From assembly GCF_021233435.1 (NCBI RefSeq), contig NZ_CP089468.1:1-64000 (forward strand): 64,000 nucleotides of DNA. Direction: 5' to 3'. Shown here one piece after another: positions 38,045-46,782 of the stretch (positions within the stretch are counted from its first letter, which is position 1; each line of letters begins with the position of its first letter). The stretch is from Halobacterium noricense (lineage in GTDB: Archaea > Halobacteriota > Halobacteria > Halobacteriales > Halobacteriaceae). Below the pieces are notes generated by a model. That model saw only the letters and a list, made by a program, of their open reading frames with translations, had not been told where the DNA came from and did not search any database. The translations under genes and the position numbers were made by a program.

Positions 38045-38719
38045 ATGAAGAACACGGGCGGCAGCGACGCGGCGAAGCGGCGCGCGGGCGAGGCGGCGGC
38101 CGACGACGTCGAGCACGGGATGGTCGTCGGGCTCGGGACGGGGAGCACGGCGGCGCACGCGATTCGCGCCATCGGCGAGCGCGACCTCGACGTCGAGGGC
38201 GTGCCGACCTCCTACCAGTCCCGCCGACTCGCCATCGAGGCGGGGATTCCGTTGACGACGCTGGAGGAGGCGTCCGTCGACCTCGCCATCGATGGAGCCG
38301 ACCAGGTCGCGGGCACGGACCTCGTGAAGGGCGGCGGCGCGGCGCACGCCCGCGAGAAGTACGTGGACGCCAGTGCGGACCGCTTCGTCGTCGTCGCGGA
38401 CCCCTCGAAGGAGGTGGACGCGCTGGACTACCCCGTGCCAGTCGAAGTGCTGCCGGACGCGCAGCCGGTCGTCGCCGAGCGCGTGCGCGGACTCGGTGGG
38501 GAGCCCGAACTCCGCGCCGCCGAGCGGAAGGACGGCCCCGTGGTGACGGACAACGGAAACCTCGTGCTGGACTGCGAGTTCGGCGCGCTTGACGACCCCG
38601 GCGAGGTGGCGGCGGCGCTGTCGGAACTCCCGGGCGTCGTCGAACACGGGCTGTTCGTCGGGCTGGCCGACGCTGTCTACGTGGGGACTGACGACGGCGT
38701 ACGGGTCACGGACGCGTAG
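38045..38719 (+). CDS. rpiA: Ribose-5-phosphate isomerase A
   Basis: Interconverts ribose 5-phosphate and ribulose 5-phosphate. The 224 residues have the family motifs GLGTGSTAAHAI (about 27-38), SIDLAIDGADQV-type VDLAIDGADQV (about 79-89) and KGGGAAHAREK (about 95-105). ATG 38045 lies about 27 bases after the T-rich gtgggtttttgg, a leaderless promoter. The open frame upstream runs through that promoter and is not coding. Confidence 0.93.
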   Translation: MKNTGGSDAAKRRAGEAAADDVEHGMVVGLGTGSTAAHAIRAIGERDLDVEGVPTSYQSRRLAIEAGIPLTTLEEASVDLAIDGADQVAGTDLVKGGGAAHAREKYVDASADRFVVVADPSKEVDALDYPVPVEVLPDAQPVVAERVRGLGGEPELRAAERKDGPVVTDNGNLVLDCEFGALDDPGEVAAALSELPGVVEHGLFVGLADAVYVGTDDGVRVTDA

Positions 38720-38762
38720 CTACGGGGCGTGGCGTCGCAAAAAACGGAAGGGTCGAACCTGG

Positions 38763-38930
38763 TTACAGGTCGCGCGGCTGGACGGTCTTGCGACCGTTGG
38801 ACTCGGCGCGTGCCGCGGCGTCTTCGAGGAGCTCCGACACTTCTTCGTCGAGCGCCTCGTAGAAGTCGGAGGCAACGTTCTTGTCGTCGAGTTCTTCCTT
38901 CACAGCGGCCTTGACGATGAGGTCTGCCAT
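38763..38930 (-). CDS. DUF1931 histone-fold-like protein
   Basis: A 55-residue protein: MADLIVKAAVKEELDDKNVASDFYEALDEEV...NGRKTVQPRDL. The helical pattern and the RKTVQPRDL ending resemble histone-fold proteins, and the sequence matches the short DUF1931 proteins abundant in haloarchaea. ATG 38930 is 27 bases from the symmetric TATA ccttataagg (38954-38963). DNA binding is inferred, not shown. Convergent with rpiA. Confidence 0.85.
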   Translation of the reverse strand: MADLIVKAAVKEELDDKNVASDFYEALDEEVSELLEDAAARAESNGRKTVQPRDL

Positions 38931-38953
38931 ACGACCTGGTTTTTTCCTCGCCT

Positions 38954-38963
38954 CCTTATAAGG
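38954..38963 (-). promoter_or_regulatory. TATA box of the DUF1931 gene
   Basis: Perfectly symmetric ccttataagg centred 28 bases before the ATG, as expected for a strong leaderless promoter. The rest of the gap to 39178 is unusually AT-rich for this window and holds no supported gene. Confidence 0.7.
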
Positions 38964-39178
38964 CTTCCCATAAGACGCGGCCGTAGCGGCCACTCACGCC
39001 TTCCTACAGGCGCACGCGCGGTGAATCCTGTCGGTGAGCGCTGGCAATCGCTCGCGTACAGCCGGGAACGAGAACTCAGATTTGAATTCGGCCAAATTTT
39101 GTTCGAAATTGGGAAAACCCACTTGTTTGGGTGTGGTGTATCCTCACATACTGGCCACTCGCGCCAGGGACCACGATA

Positions 39179-39328
39179 ATGCCCCGCTGTGACCACTGCG
39201 ACGCCCACGTCTCCGAGAACTTCGCGCGCGTGTTCGCCGACGAGGCCGGCCGCCTCCACGCGTGCCCGAACTGTGCGGCGAACGTCGGCATCGCCGAAGT
39301 GTCGAAAGACCGCGCCCGCCGGGCCTGA
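39179..39328 (+). CDS. Small zinc-ribbon protein
   Basis: A 49-residue protein with two CxxC pairs (CDHC at 4-7 and CPNC at about 29-32): MPRCDHCDAHVSENFARVFADEAG then LHACPNCAA. It fits the small one-ribbon proteins common in haloarchaea, thought to bind one zinc. ATG 39179 is preferred over the GTG further up because it puts the first CxxC at the N-terminus. Role unknown. Confidence 0.75.
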   Translation: MPRCDHCDAHVSENFARVFADEAGRLHACPNCAANVGIAEVSKDRARRA

Positions 39329-39366
39329 CCGAAACGCAGTCCTTTCCGTACGCCCTCGCTTCAGGC

Positions 39367-39627
39367 GTGCATTACGTCTATCTGTTGGAGTGCAGCGACG
39401 ACACCTACTACACGGGCTACACGACGGACGTCGAGCGCCGCGTCGCCGAACACGACGCCGGCGACGGCGCGAAGTACACGCGCGGCCGCACCCCCGTCAC
39501 CCTCCAGTACGTCGAGCCCTTCGAGACGAAGTCCACGGCGATGAGCCGGGAGTACGAACTCAAACAGCGCTCGCGCGGACAGAAGGAGAAACTCGTGGCC
39601 GAGCAAGACGACCCGTGGCCGGCCTGA
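39367..39627 (+). CDS. GIY-YIG nuclease-domain protein
   Basis: An 86-residue single-domain GIY-YIG protein of the YhbQ/SLX1-like group. The core reads HYVYLLECSDDTYYTGYT (Y-V-Y and Y-T-G in place of GIY/YIG), followed by the conserved Arg (ERRVAEHD), the GAKYTRGR segment and Glu in SREYELKQRSRG. These small proteins are predicted nucleases with poorly known targets. GTG 39367 is chosen since the domain begins directly there. Confidence 0.85.
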   Translation: MHYVYLLECSDDTYYTGYTTDVERRVAEHDAGDGAKYTRGRTPVTLQYVEPFETKSTAMSREYELKQRSRGQKEKLVAEQDDPWPA

Positions 39628-39688
39628 ACTGGCGAGTGCGACCGCGTGGACCGCAGGGATTTTGACGCGACGCAGCGACGCTCCGGGC

Positions 39689-41059
39689 ATGGACGGCATC
39701 TCCTTCGGGACGGACGGCTGGCGGGCGACGCTGGACGTGTTCACGAGCGGGCGCGTCCGCTCGGTCGCACAGGCTACCGCGGACTACCTCGCCAGCGAAG
39801 GCCACACCGGCGAAACCGTCGCGGTCGGCTACGACGCCCGCGAGACGTCGGAAGGGTTCGCCGAGGACATCGCGGACGTACTCACGGCGAACGGCTTCGA
39901 CGTGCTGTTGCCCGAGCGCGACTGCCCGACGCCGCTGGTCGCACACGCCATCGTGGAGCGCGACCTCGCGGGCGCGCTCGTCGTCACGGCCTCGCACAAC
40001 CCACCGGAGTACAACGGCGTGAAGTTCATTCCCGAGGACGGCGCGCCAGCGCTCCCCGAGGTCACCGAGGCCATCGAGGCAAACCTCCGCGAACCCGTGG
40101 AGGGCGCAGCGCAGGGCGACGTCCGCGAGGTCGACCTCGTGACGCCGCACGCCGAGCACTGTCGCGACCTGATAGACGCGGACCTCTCCGGGCTGACGGT
40201 CGTGTACGATGCGATGCACGGGAGCGGCCGTGGCGTCACCGACGACCTACTGGAAGCCGCCGGCGCGGAAGTGATTCGGGAGCGCTGCGACCGCGACCCC
40301 GAGTTCGGCGGTACGCCGCCCGAGCCCGACGAGGCGAACCTGCAGGGGCTCGCGCTCGCCGTCGACGAACACGACGCTGACTTCGGCGTCGCCAACGACG
40401 GGGACGCCGACCGCGTCGCCGTCGTCACACCCGAACGCGGCGTCCTCGACGGGAACCGGTTCTACGCGCTCGCCTACGACTACCTCCTCAAATCCGACGC
40501 GGGTCCCGCAGTCCGCACGGTGTCGACGACGTTCCTCGTGGACCGCCTCGCCGACGCCCACGGCTGCGAGGTCGTGGAGACGCCGGTCGGCTTCAAGTGG
40601 GTCGCGGACGCGATGGGCGAGCACGACGCCCTGTTCGGCGGCGAGGAGTCCGGCGGGTACACGATGCGCGGGCACGTCCGCGAGAAGGACGGCATCCTGA
40701 TGGCGCTGCTGGCGGCCGCCGCGGCCAGCGAACGCCCGCTCGACGACCGCCTCGACGCCATCGCCGACGAGTACGGCGACATCCACCAGGACAAGGTGAG
40801 CGTCGACTGCCCGGACGACCGCAAGGTCGCGGTTCTGGACGAACTCGAGGACCGCCTCCCCGACGAGGTCGCCGGCGTCCCAGTCGAGCGCGTCAACGAC
40901 ACGGACGGCTTCAAAATCCTGCTCGCGGACGGCTCGTGGCTGCTCGTTCGACCCTCGGGCACGGAGCCGAAGATGCGGGTGTACGCGGAGGGCGACAGCC
41001 CCGAGCGCGTCGCGGACCTCCTCGCGGCGGGCCGCGACCTCGTCGAACCGCTAGTCTAG
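39689..41059 (+). CDS. Phosphoglucomutase / phosphomannomutase family enzyme
   Basis: A 456-residue alpha-D-phosphohexomutase. The active-site serine is in TASHNPPEYNG (about 101-111), the metal loop is NDGDADR (about 237-243), the sugar loop GGEESGGY (about 318-325) and the phosphate loop RPSGTEPKMRVY (about 428-439). The N-terminus GISFGTDGWR fits glucose-1-phosphate mutases. Whether glucose, mannose or glucosamine phosphate is preferred cannot be told. The overlap with the convergent GNAT gene is 9 bases. Confidence 0.9.
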   Translation: MDGISFGTDGWRATLDVFTSGRVRSVAQATADYLASEGHTGETVAVGYDARETSEGFAEDIADVLTANGFDVLLPERDCPTPLVAHAIVERDLAGALVVTASHNPPEYNGVKFIPEDGAPALPEVTEAIEANLREPVEGAAQGDVREVDLVTPHAEHCRDLIDADLSGLTVVYDAMHGSGRGVTDDLLEAAGAEVIRERCDRDPEFGGTPPEPDEANLQGLALAVDEHDADFGVANDGDADRVAVVTPERGVLDGNRFYALAYDYLLKSDAGPAVRTVSTTFLVDRLADAHGCEVVETPVGFKWVADAMGEHDALFGGEESGGYTMRGHVREKDGILMALLAAAAASERPLDDRLDAIADEYGDIHQDKVSVDCPDDRKVAVLDELEDRLPDEVAGVPVERVNDTDGFKILLADGSWLLVRPSGTEPKMRVYAEGDSPERVADLLAAGRDLVEPLV

Positions 41060-41446
41060 AATTCCCCGATACCGGTCGCCTCGTTTCTCGCAGTCGAAAC
41101 CTAATGAATCGTAGAACGGCTTCACGCCCGGGTCGAAGTCCGCCGTCAGCGGCGTCCACTCGCCGGCGGCGTGTTCGACGAGCGCGGTGCCGATGCCGTC
41201 CGCGCGCCGCCGGCGGCGCACGGCGATGGCCTCGATGTGGACGCCTTCCTCCCGCCGGGTAGCGACGAGCGCGCCGACGATGCGGTTGTCGTCGTCCGCC
41301 ACGACGACCCTGCCGGCGTCGATGCGTCGCTGTGCGGTCTCACTGGAGAGTTCGAGGTTCGCGCCGTCGAGCACGCGCATCACGCCGAGGTGGTCGCGGG
41401 CCGACGCCCGGCGAACCACGACACCGCGCGGTCCGGGTGTCGGCAC
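41051..41446 (-). CDS. GNAT-family N-acetyltransferase
   Basis: A 131-residue acetyltransferase. The acetyl-CoA motif A is HIEAIAVRRRRRADGIGTAL (R/Q-x-x-G-x-G/A) and motif B contains KPFYDSLGF. GTG 41446 lies one base after the stop of the SAMP2-type gene, so the two are cotranscribed. The longer frame to 41491 would run inside that gene. The acetyl acceptor is unknown. Confidence 0.85.
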   Translation of the reverse strand: MPTPGPRGVVVRRASARDHLGVMRVLDGANLELSSETAQRRIDAGRVVVADDDNRIVGALVATRREEGVHIEAIAVRRRRRADGIGTALVEHAAGEWTPLTADFDPGVKPFYDSLGFDCEKRGDRYRGILD

Positions 41447-41447
41447 G

Positions 41448-41645
41448 TTACCCACCCCGGATGAGCCGCAGCACGCGCACGTGCTCGGCATCGACGGGCT
41501 GGTCCTCGGGAACGGGCGTCCCGTCGACCATCACCGAGACCTCGTGCGGGCTGACCTCAATTGATTCGAGGAGGTCGGCGTACGTCTCGTCGGTCACGTC
41601 GAACTCGTGGGTGTCCTCGCCGACCACCTCGACGGTCACGCGCAT
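41448..41645 (-). CDS. samp2: SAMP2-type ubiquitin-like modifier / sulfur carrier
   Basis: A 65-residue beta-grasp protein ending in the diglycine RLIRGG needed for conjugation. Segments MRVTVEVVGEDTHEF, VSPHEVSVMVDGTPVPEDQPV and EHVRVLRLIRGG match haloarchaeal SAMP2, which modifies lysines and also carries sulfur for tRNA thiolation (established in Haloferax volcanii). It is followed one base later by a GNAT gene. Confidence 0.92.
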   Translation of the reverse strand: MRVTVEVVGEDTHEFDVTDETYADLLESIEVSPHEVSVMVDGTPVPEDQPVDAEHVRVLRLIRGG

Positions 41646-41692
41646 GACTGCTGGTAGCCGGCGGGCGGCCTTAGGGGCCGCGATTGCGACGG

Positions 41693-42760
41693 TCAGGCCG
41701 TCGATTCAGTGTCGCCGCCGCGCCGGTGGCGGACGTGCTGGTAGCCCGCGACGGTGAGGCCGCCGAGCCCGAACAGCAGCACGACGAGCTCGATGAGGTC
41801 GCCGAGGAACGGCGCGTAGCTGACGACGTGGACCGCGAGCACGCCGGCGACGAGTGCGAGCCAGCGACTCTCGCGGTCGGCGAGTCCGAGTATCCACTCG
41901 CCGACGGCGTACGCACCCCAGACGTACGAGAGCACGAGCACGAGCGCGTAGAGGACCATTCCGACGACGGCTATCGGGACGCCGACGATGGTGAACAACA
42001 GCAGGACGAAGACGAACGGTGCGCCGACGAGTGTGAGGAAGCCCGCGCCGAGCGTGCGTAGCGGCGAGTTCGCGGTGGCGTCGGCGACGGTCGCGGAGAC
42101 GCCGGGGAGCGCGACCAGCAGGAGCGCGCCGACGAACAGCGTGAGCGCGAGGACGTACAGCGTCACGAGCCACCCCGCGATGTTGGGGAGCACGGAGACC
42201 TGCATCGAGCCGAGGTCGGAGTCGTGGCGGACCTCGCCGCCGACGGTGGCGCCGTCGGCCTGCGTGAATTCGCCGTCGTAGACGAAGTCGCCGCCGACCG
42301 AGGCGGTCGAGGTCAGCGTGACGCTCCCAGCGCCGACCCGCACGCTCCCGTTGACCGTGCCGGCGTGGGTGAACGAGCCCGCGCCGGCTTTCACGTCACC
42401 GCGGACGACGCCGGTCTCGGTGATGTCGATGCTGCCGCCGGCGGCGTCGACGCTGCCCTCGACGGTGCCGGCGATGCGAATCGACCCGGCGGCTCCCCCG
42501 AGGTTGCCGGTGACGGTGCCGGACTCGGTGACGTCGACGGTGCCGGCGAACGCTTCGAGGTCGCCTTGGACGGTGCCGCGGATGACGACCGTGCCGCCGG
42601 TCGCCTGCAGGCCGTCGGTGACAGTCTGGCCTTCCTCGACGACAATTGTGCCGCCGGCCTGGTCGTCGGCGGCGGCAGCGGCGACGCCGGCGAACGTCGA
42701 GACCGCGAGGACGGCAGCGAGGGCGAACGCGAGCGCACGGCGGGGAGTGGAGGGACGCAT
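41693..42760 (-). CDS. Exported polymer-forming (bactofilin-like) membrane protein
   Basis: A 355-residue protein with a signal peptide (about 1-30, ALAFALAAVLAVSTFAG). A repetitive beta-helix region (about 40-190) of Val/Gly-rich rungs follows (GTVDVTESGTVTGNLGGA, GSIDITETGVVRGDVKAG), typical of polymer-forming proteins. About four membrane helices (about 205-340) and a short basic tail end it. The beta-helix would lie outside the membrane; role unknown. ATG 42760 puts the signal peptide at the N-terminus. Confidence 0.82.
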   Translation of the reverse strand: MRPSTPRRALAFALAAVLAVSTFAGVAAAAADDQAGGTIVVEEGQTVTDGLQATGGTVVIRGTVQGDLEAFAGTVDVTESGTVTGNLGGAAGSIRIAGTVEGSVDAAGGSIDITETGVVRGDVKAGAGSFTHAGTVNGSVRVGAGSVTLTSTASVGGDFVYDGEFTQADGATVGGEVRHDSDLGSMQVSVLPNIAGWLVTLYVLALTLFVGALLLVALPGVSATVADATANSPLRTLGAGFLTLVGAPFVFVLLLFTIVGVPIAVVGMVLYALVLVLSYVWGAYAVGEWILGLADRESRWLALVAGVLAVHVVSYAPFLGDLIELVVLLFGLGGLTVAGYQHVRHRRGGDTESTA

Positions 42761-42914
42761 GGTCGATCTGTCACCCCTCACGGACTTAACTTTAGGTGTG
42801 CGTCGGGCCGTAGACCACCCGTTTCGCGGGCGTAGCGGGATACAGCGCGCAGTCGTCGAGGCGGCTGCTCGCCGTCTCGCGGCCTTTAAGGCCGGGTAGG
42901 GCCTGAGTGTGCGT

Positions 42915-43886
42915 ATGGCAGACGCCGCCGGCGGTCGGCAGGAAATCTGGGTGGAGAAGTACCGACCACAGAGGCTCGAAGACGTCGTCGGGCACCCCTC
43001 GATTACCGAGCGCCTCCGGAGCTACGTCGACCGCGACGACCTCCCGCACCTCCTCTTTGCGGGGCCCGCGGGCACCGGGAAAACTACCGCCAGCTTGGCC
43101 ATCGCGAAAGAAATCTACGGCGACGACTGGCAGGACAACTTCCTCGAGCTGAACGCCAGCGACGAGCGCGGCATCGACGTGGTCCGGGACCGCATCAAGG
43201 ACTTCGCGCGCACGTCGTTCGGCGGCTACGACCACCGCATCATCTTCCTCGACGAGGCCGACGCGCTCACCGACGACGCACAATCAGCGCTGCGCCGCAC
43301 GATGGAGCAGTTCTCCGAGAATACGCGGTTCATCCTCTCGTGTAACTACTCCTCGAAGATTATCGACCCGATTCAGTCCCGCTGTGCGGTGTTCCGGTTC
43401 TCCCCTATTGACGACGACGCGGTCGCCGCCCACCTCCGCGACCTCGCGGACCGCGAGGACCTCGAATACACGGACGACGGCATCGACGCGCTCGTCTACG
43501 CCGCGGACGGCGACATGCGCCGCGCCATCAACGCCCTGCAGGCGGCGTCGGCGACCGGCGACGTGGTCGACGAGGAGACCGTCTTCGCCATCACGGCGAC
43601 CGCCCGCCCCGAGGAAATCGAGGACATGGTCACCGAAGCCATCGCGGGCGACTTCACGGCCGCGCGCTCGACGCTCGACGACCTCATCTCGAACCGCGGG
43701 CTCGCCGGCGGCGACATCATCGACCAGGTCCACCGCTCGGTCTGGGAGTTCGACGTCGAGGAGGCGGCCGCAGTCCGGCTGCTCGACCGCCTCGGCGAAG
43801 CCGACTACCGCATCGCGGAGGGAGCCAACGAGCGCGTCCAACTCGAAGCGCTGCTGGCCTCGGTGGCGCTGAACGCTCGGGAGTAA
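42915..43886 (+). CDS. rfcS: Replication factor C small subunit
   Basis: Main small subunit of the clamp loader. 323 residues: N-terminus [19 protein letters not shown]-loop GPAGTGKT (about 46-53), DEAD Walker B ([11 protein letters not shown]) and SRC arginine finger (PIQSRCAVF). No intein interrupts it, although archaeal rfc genes often carry one. ATG 42915 is preferred over GTG 42909. The divergent neighbour is the polymer-forming protein. Confidence 0.95.
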   Translation: MADAAGGRQEIWVEKYRPQRLEDVVGHPSITERLRSYVDRDDLPHLLFAGPAGTGKTTASLAIAKEIYGDDWQDNFLELNASDERGIDVVRDRIKDFARTSFGGYDHRIIFLDEADALTDDAQSALRRTMEQFSENTRFILSCNYSSKIIDPIQSRCAVFRFSPIDDDAVAAHLRDLADREDLEYTDDGIDALVYAADGDMRRAINALQAASATGDVVDEETVFAITATARPEEIEDMVTEAIAGDFTAARSTLDDLISNRGLAGGDIIDQVHRSVWEFDVEEAAAVRLLDRLGEADYRIAEGANERVQLEALLASVALNARE

Positions 43887-43962
43887 CCGCGAGCGCGGCG
43901 AACGGGTGTTTCTGCGGGCGCGAACGATAGGACTCTTCCCGACGCATCCGCACGAACGTGTA

Positions 43963-44280
43963 ATGGCAGACCTCCCCGAGTACCAGGAGCAGGTCATCGA
44001 GACGATTTCGACGCTGGACGACGTGCCGATGGCGCTGCTGTACTACGCGCCCAACGGCCCCGAAATGTTCCTCCAGAACGACCACCGGAACCGCGACGAC
44101 GTCTCCCCACACGTCGGCCTGCTGGCGGCGTACACCATCCAGGTCGCGCAGGACAGCGGCAACGACACCAGCGAGATTCTGCACGCAGTCGACGAGAAGA
44201 TTCACAAGTGGGCCGACGATGGCGTCGCCATCACCGCCGAGGAGCGCGGCGGCCCGGACTTCGACGGCGACGAGGAGTAG
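43963..44280 (+). CDS. Conserved haloarchaeal protein of unknown function
   Basis: A 105-residue soluble acidic protein (MADLPEYQEQVIETISTLDDVPMALLYYAP...), mostly helical. HVGLLAAYTIQVAQDSGN and IHKWADDGVAI are the most distinctive segments. No signal peptide, membrane segment or known catalytic motif is visible. It lies 76 bases after rfcS on the same strand. Confidence 0.7.
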   Translation: MADLPEYQEQVIETISTLDDVPMALLYYAPNGPEMFLQNDHRNRDDVSPHVGLLAAYTIQVAQDSGNDTSEILHAVDEKIHKWADDGVAITAEERGGPDFDGDEE

Positions 44281-44283
44281 CCG

Positions 44284-45333
44284 CTACTGCTGGAGGTCCG
44301 CGGGCGGGCCGCCCGGCAGGTCGTCGCGGTCGTGGGGCGCGAAGAAGTCCGGGTTCGGGCCCGTGGGGACGAGGCGCTTGGGGTTGAGGTGGCCGTGGCT
44401 GCGGTAGTAGTGCTGCTTGACGTGGTTCATGTCGAGCGTGTCCGCGACGCCGGGGGACTCACGGGTCGCTTCGCTCCCCGTTCGTTCGTTCGGCGTCCCC
44501 TCACCCCGTTCGGCGACGCCCGTCTGGCAGAGGTCGCGGAGGTACGGCCAGAGGTTGTCGTAGTCGACGATGCGGTTGCGGTTGCACTTGAAGTGCGTGT
44601 GGTAGACCTCGTCGAAGCGATAGAGGGTGGTGAACATCGCGACGTCGGCTTCGGTGAGCACGTCACCTGCGAGATAGCGCTGGTCGGCCAGGAGGTCGTC
44701 GTAGTGCGCGAGCGCCTCGAAGAGGTCGTCGGCGGCGTTGTCGTACGCGCGCTGGCTGTCCGCGAACCCCGCGCGGTAGACGCCGTTGTTGATGGGGTCG
44801 TAGATGTCCTCGATGAGGCGGTCGACCTCGTCCTGGTAGCCCTCGGGGTAGAGGTCGACGTCGCGGGTGGCGACCTCGTCGAAGGCGACGTCGAGCATCC
44901 GCATGATCTCCTCGCTCTCGTTGTTCACGATGGTGTCCGCGTCCGTGTCGTAGAGCACGGGCACGGTGACGCGGCCGGTGTACTCGGGGTCGGCCTGCGC
45001 GTACACCTCGCGGAGGTAGTCGGAGCCGAAGCGGTGGTCGGGGGTCGCGCCGGGCTTGTCGGGGTCGAACTCCCAGCCCTGGTCGTAGCGCACGGGGTCG
45101 ACGACGCTGACGGAGACGGCGTCTTCGAGGCCCTTGAGCGCGCGCGTGAGCAGCGTGCGGTGCGCCCACGGACAGGCGTAGGAGACGTAGAGGTGGTAGC
45201 GCCCGGACTCGGCGGGGACGTCCTCGCCGACCCAGTCGCGGAACGTCGTCTCCTCGCGCTCGAACTCGCCGCTCTCGCCGTGCTCTATCATCTCCTCCTC
45301 GGTGCGCCACTCGCCGTCCACCATGCGTCCCAT
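44284..45333 (-). CDS. Glutathionyl-hydroquinone reductase (Xi-class GST-like)
   Basis: A 349-residue ECM4/YqjG-type enzyme. The catalytic CPWAHRT (about residues 54-60) sits in the thioredoxin-like half; the helical half follows. Haloarchaea use gamma-glutamylcysteine, so the true thiol may differ (inference). Near the C-terminus, between DLCQT and GVADTLDMNHVKQHYYRSH, 23 extra residues (GVAERGEGTPNERTGSEATR and more) are bounded by a repeated GVA and look like a palindromic-family insert. ATG 45333, with Met4 as alternative. Confidence 0.88.
   Translation of the reverse strand: MGRMVDGEWRTEEEMIEHGESGEFEREETTFRDWVGEDVPAESGRYHLYVSYACPWAHRTLLTRALKGLEDAVSVSVVDPVRYDQGWEFDPDKPGATPDHRFGSDYLREVYAQADPEYTGRVTVPVLYDTDADTIVNNESEEIMRMLDVAFDEVATRDVDLYPEGYQDEVDRLIEDIYDPINNGVYRAGFADSQRAYDNAADDLFEALAHYDDLLADQRYLAGDVLTEADVAMFTTLYRFDEVYHTHFKCNRNRIVDYDNLWPYLRDLCQTGVAERGEGTPNERTGSEATRESPGVADTLDMNHVKQHYYRSHGHLNPKRLVPTGPNPDFFAPHDRDDLPGGPPADLQQ
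44444..44520. repeat. 69-base insert in the glutathionyl-hydroquinone reductase gene
   Basis: Direct repeat gcgacgcc at 44444-44451 and 44513-44520, a 69-base in-frame offset. The inside contains ggcgtc/gacgcc (44492-44497 with 44515-44520) and an imperfect stem around the tcgcttcgct motif shared with other inserts. Confidence 0.65.
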
Positions 45334-45390
45334 GGACGGGGGAATGTGCGCCGGCGGTTTAGCGGTTGAGGGCGCGGCCCGTCTCGCCGG

Positions 45391-46665
45391 CTACACGAAC
45401 GCGCGCACGGAGTTGTCGTACATCGCGCCGGCCTCGTCCTTGATGCAGATGCCGGCGTACAGCACGTCGTCGACGACGATGGGCGCGCCGTACGTGAGGT
45501 GGAAGACGTCCTCCGTGAGTTCGAACTGGATGTCTCCCGTTTCGGAGTCGAGCGCGAACAGCGGTTCGCCGCCGACGTACAGCGTCCCGCCGCCGACCGC
45601 CATCCCCGTCAACTGGGTGCGGTCGCTGGCCGCACGCCAGTCCTCGTCGCCGGCGTCGTCGTAGGCCACGATGTCGTCGACGGTGAGGACGAACAGCCGG
45701 CCGTTCGCGTGCGCCGGGCGGGTGTACACTTTCGTGCCGGCGTCCGCCGACCAGCCGCGCTTGCCGTCCGTGGAGACAGTTTGTACGGTGCCGTCGCGCG
45801 CGACGACGTGGATGCGCTCGTCCGCGACGATGGGCGCGAACGGGAGCGCGGCCTCGGTGGACAGCGACCACGACGGGTCGCCCGTCTCCGGGTCGAGCGC
45901 GTACAGCGCGCCCGAGGTCGTGCCGTCGTCGGCGAGGTGCGTGGCGGTGACGTAGAGCGTGTCGTCGGCGGACGCGGGCGTGCCGAGCACGTAGCTCCGT
46001 GGGGCGTCCGGCACGTCGAAGCGCCAGCCGCGCTCGCCACTTTCCGGGTCGAGCGCCTGCACGTAGCCGCGGTCGTCCGCCTTCGCGGCGACGTAGAGGC
46101 GGTCGCCGTCGTGGGCGACCGTGGACGTCACCGAGAGGTCGGTGCGCCACTGCTGGCTGCCGTCCGCGGGGTCGAGCGCACGCACGGAACCGGGGAGGTC
46201 GGTGTTGACCCCGCCAGACTCCTTGGCGGCGACGAACAGGGAGCCGTCGCGGTGCGTGGGCGGGTACTGGTGGGGGAGCGCGCCGAGGTCGGTGTCCCAC
46301 TCGGATTCGCCGGTAGCGGCGTCGAACGCCCACATGGACTCGCCGCTCCCGACGAACAGCCGGCCGTCCGCGACCGCGGGCTCGCGGAGGGTGTAGATGC
46401 CGTCGACGAACCCCTCCCAGACCTGCGTCGGGTCGCCGGCGACGCCGCTGGCGTTCGGGTTGTGGCCGGTGTGGGCCGGCGTGTAGCCGTACGTCGTCCA
46501 ACTGGCGTCGCTCGCCAGCGAGATTTCGCGCTCCGATGCGGTGGTGGACTGGTCGGGCTGGGAGGACTCGGGGGCGTCCGCGGGCGCGGTGCAGCCGGCG
46601 GTCGCGGTCGCCGCCGCGCCGAGCGCGCCGAGCAGGGCGCGCCGCGAGAACCGACGGTTGGGCAT
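45391..46665 (-). CDS. Tat-exported PQQ-like beta-propeller lipoprotein
   Basis: A 424-residue protein with a Tat signal and lipobox (NRRFSRRALLGALGAAATATAGC is split here: RR at 7-8, Cys about 25). A seven- or eight-bladed propeller follows, with repeated ALDPxTG...W motifs (WAFDAATGESEW, RALDPADGSQQW, QALDPESGERGW, YALDPETGDPSW, ALDSETGDIQF). Such propellers bind quinones or act as scaffolds; no enzyme activity can be assigned. Divergent from alaS with a 117-base gap. Confidence 0.85.
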   Translation of the reverse strand: MPNRRFSRRALLGALGAAATATAGCTAPADAPESSQPDQSTTASEREISLASDASWTTYGYTPAHTGHNPNASGVAGDPTQVWEGFVDGIYTLREPAVADGRLFVGSGESMWAFDAATGESEWDTDLGALPHQYPPTHRDGSLFVAAKESGGVNTDLPGSVRALDPADGSQQWRTDLSVTSTVAHDGDRLYVAAKADDRGYVQALDPESGERGWRFDVPDAPRSYVLGTPASADDTLYVTATHLADDGTTSGALYALDPETGDPSWSLSTEAALPFAPIVADERIHVVARDGTVQTVSTDGKRGWSADAGTKVYTRPAHANGRLFVLTVDDIVAYDDAGDEDWRAASDRTQLTGMAVGGGTLYVGGEPLFALDSETGDIQFELTEDVFHLTYGAPIVVDDVLYAGICIKDEAGAMYDNSVRAFV

Positions 46666-46782
46666 GGTAGCGCGATTACGGGGCGGCAGCCGTAAGCCTG
46701 ACGCTCCCCCGAGAACGGCGGGCTCGGGGCCACGAGTCAGCCCCGGAACTGTTTTACTCGTCGGTCGGCCACCATACTGGTA

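Noticed and set aside
39060-39178. AT-rich stretch as a possible replication origin element
   Set aside because: No repeated origin recognition boxes and no orc1/cdc6 gene nearby. It fits a promoter region.
43963-44280. Possible UPF0058 assignment
   Set aside because: The remembered N-terminal pattern of that family does not match this protein, so it is left as unknown.
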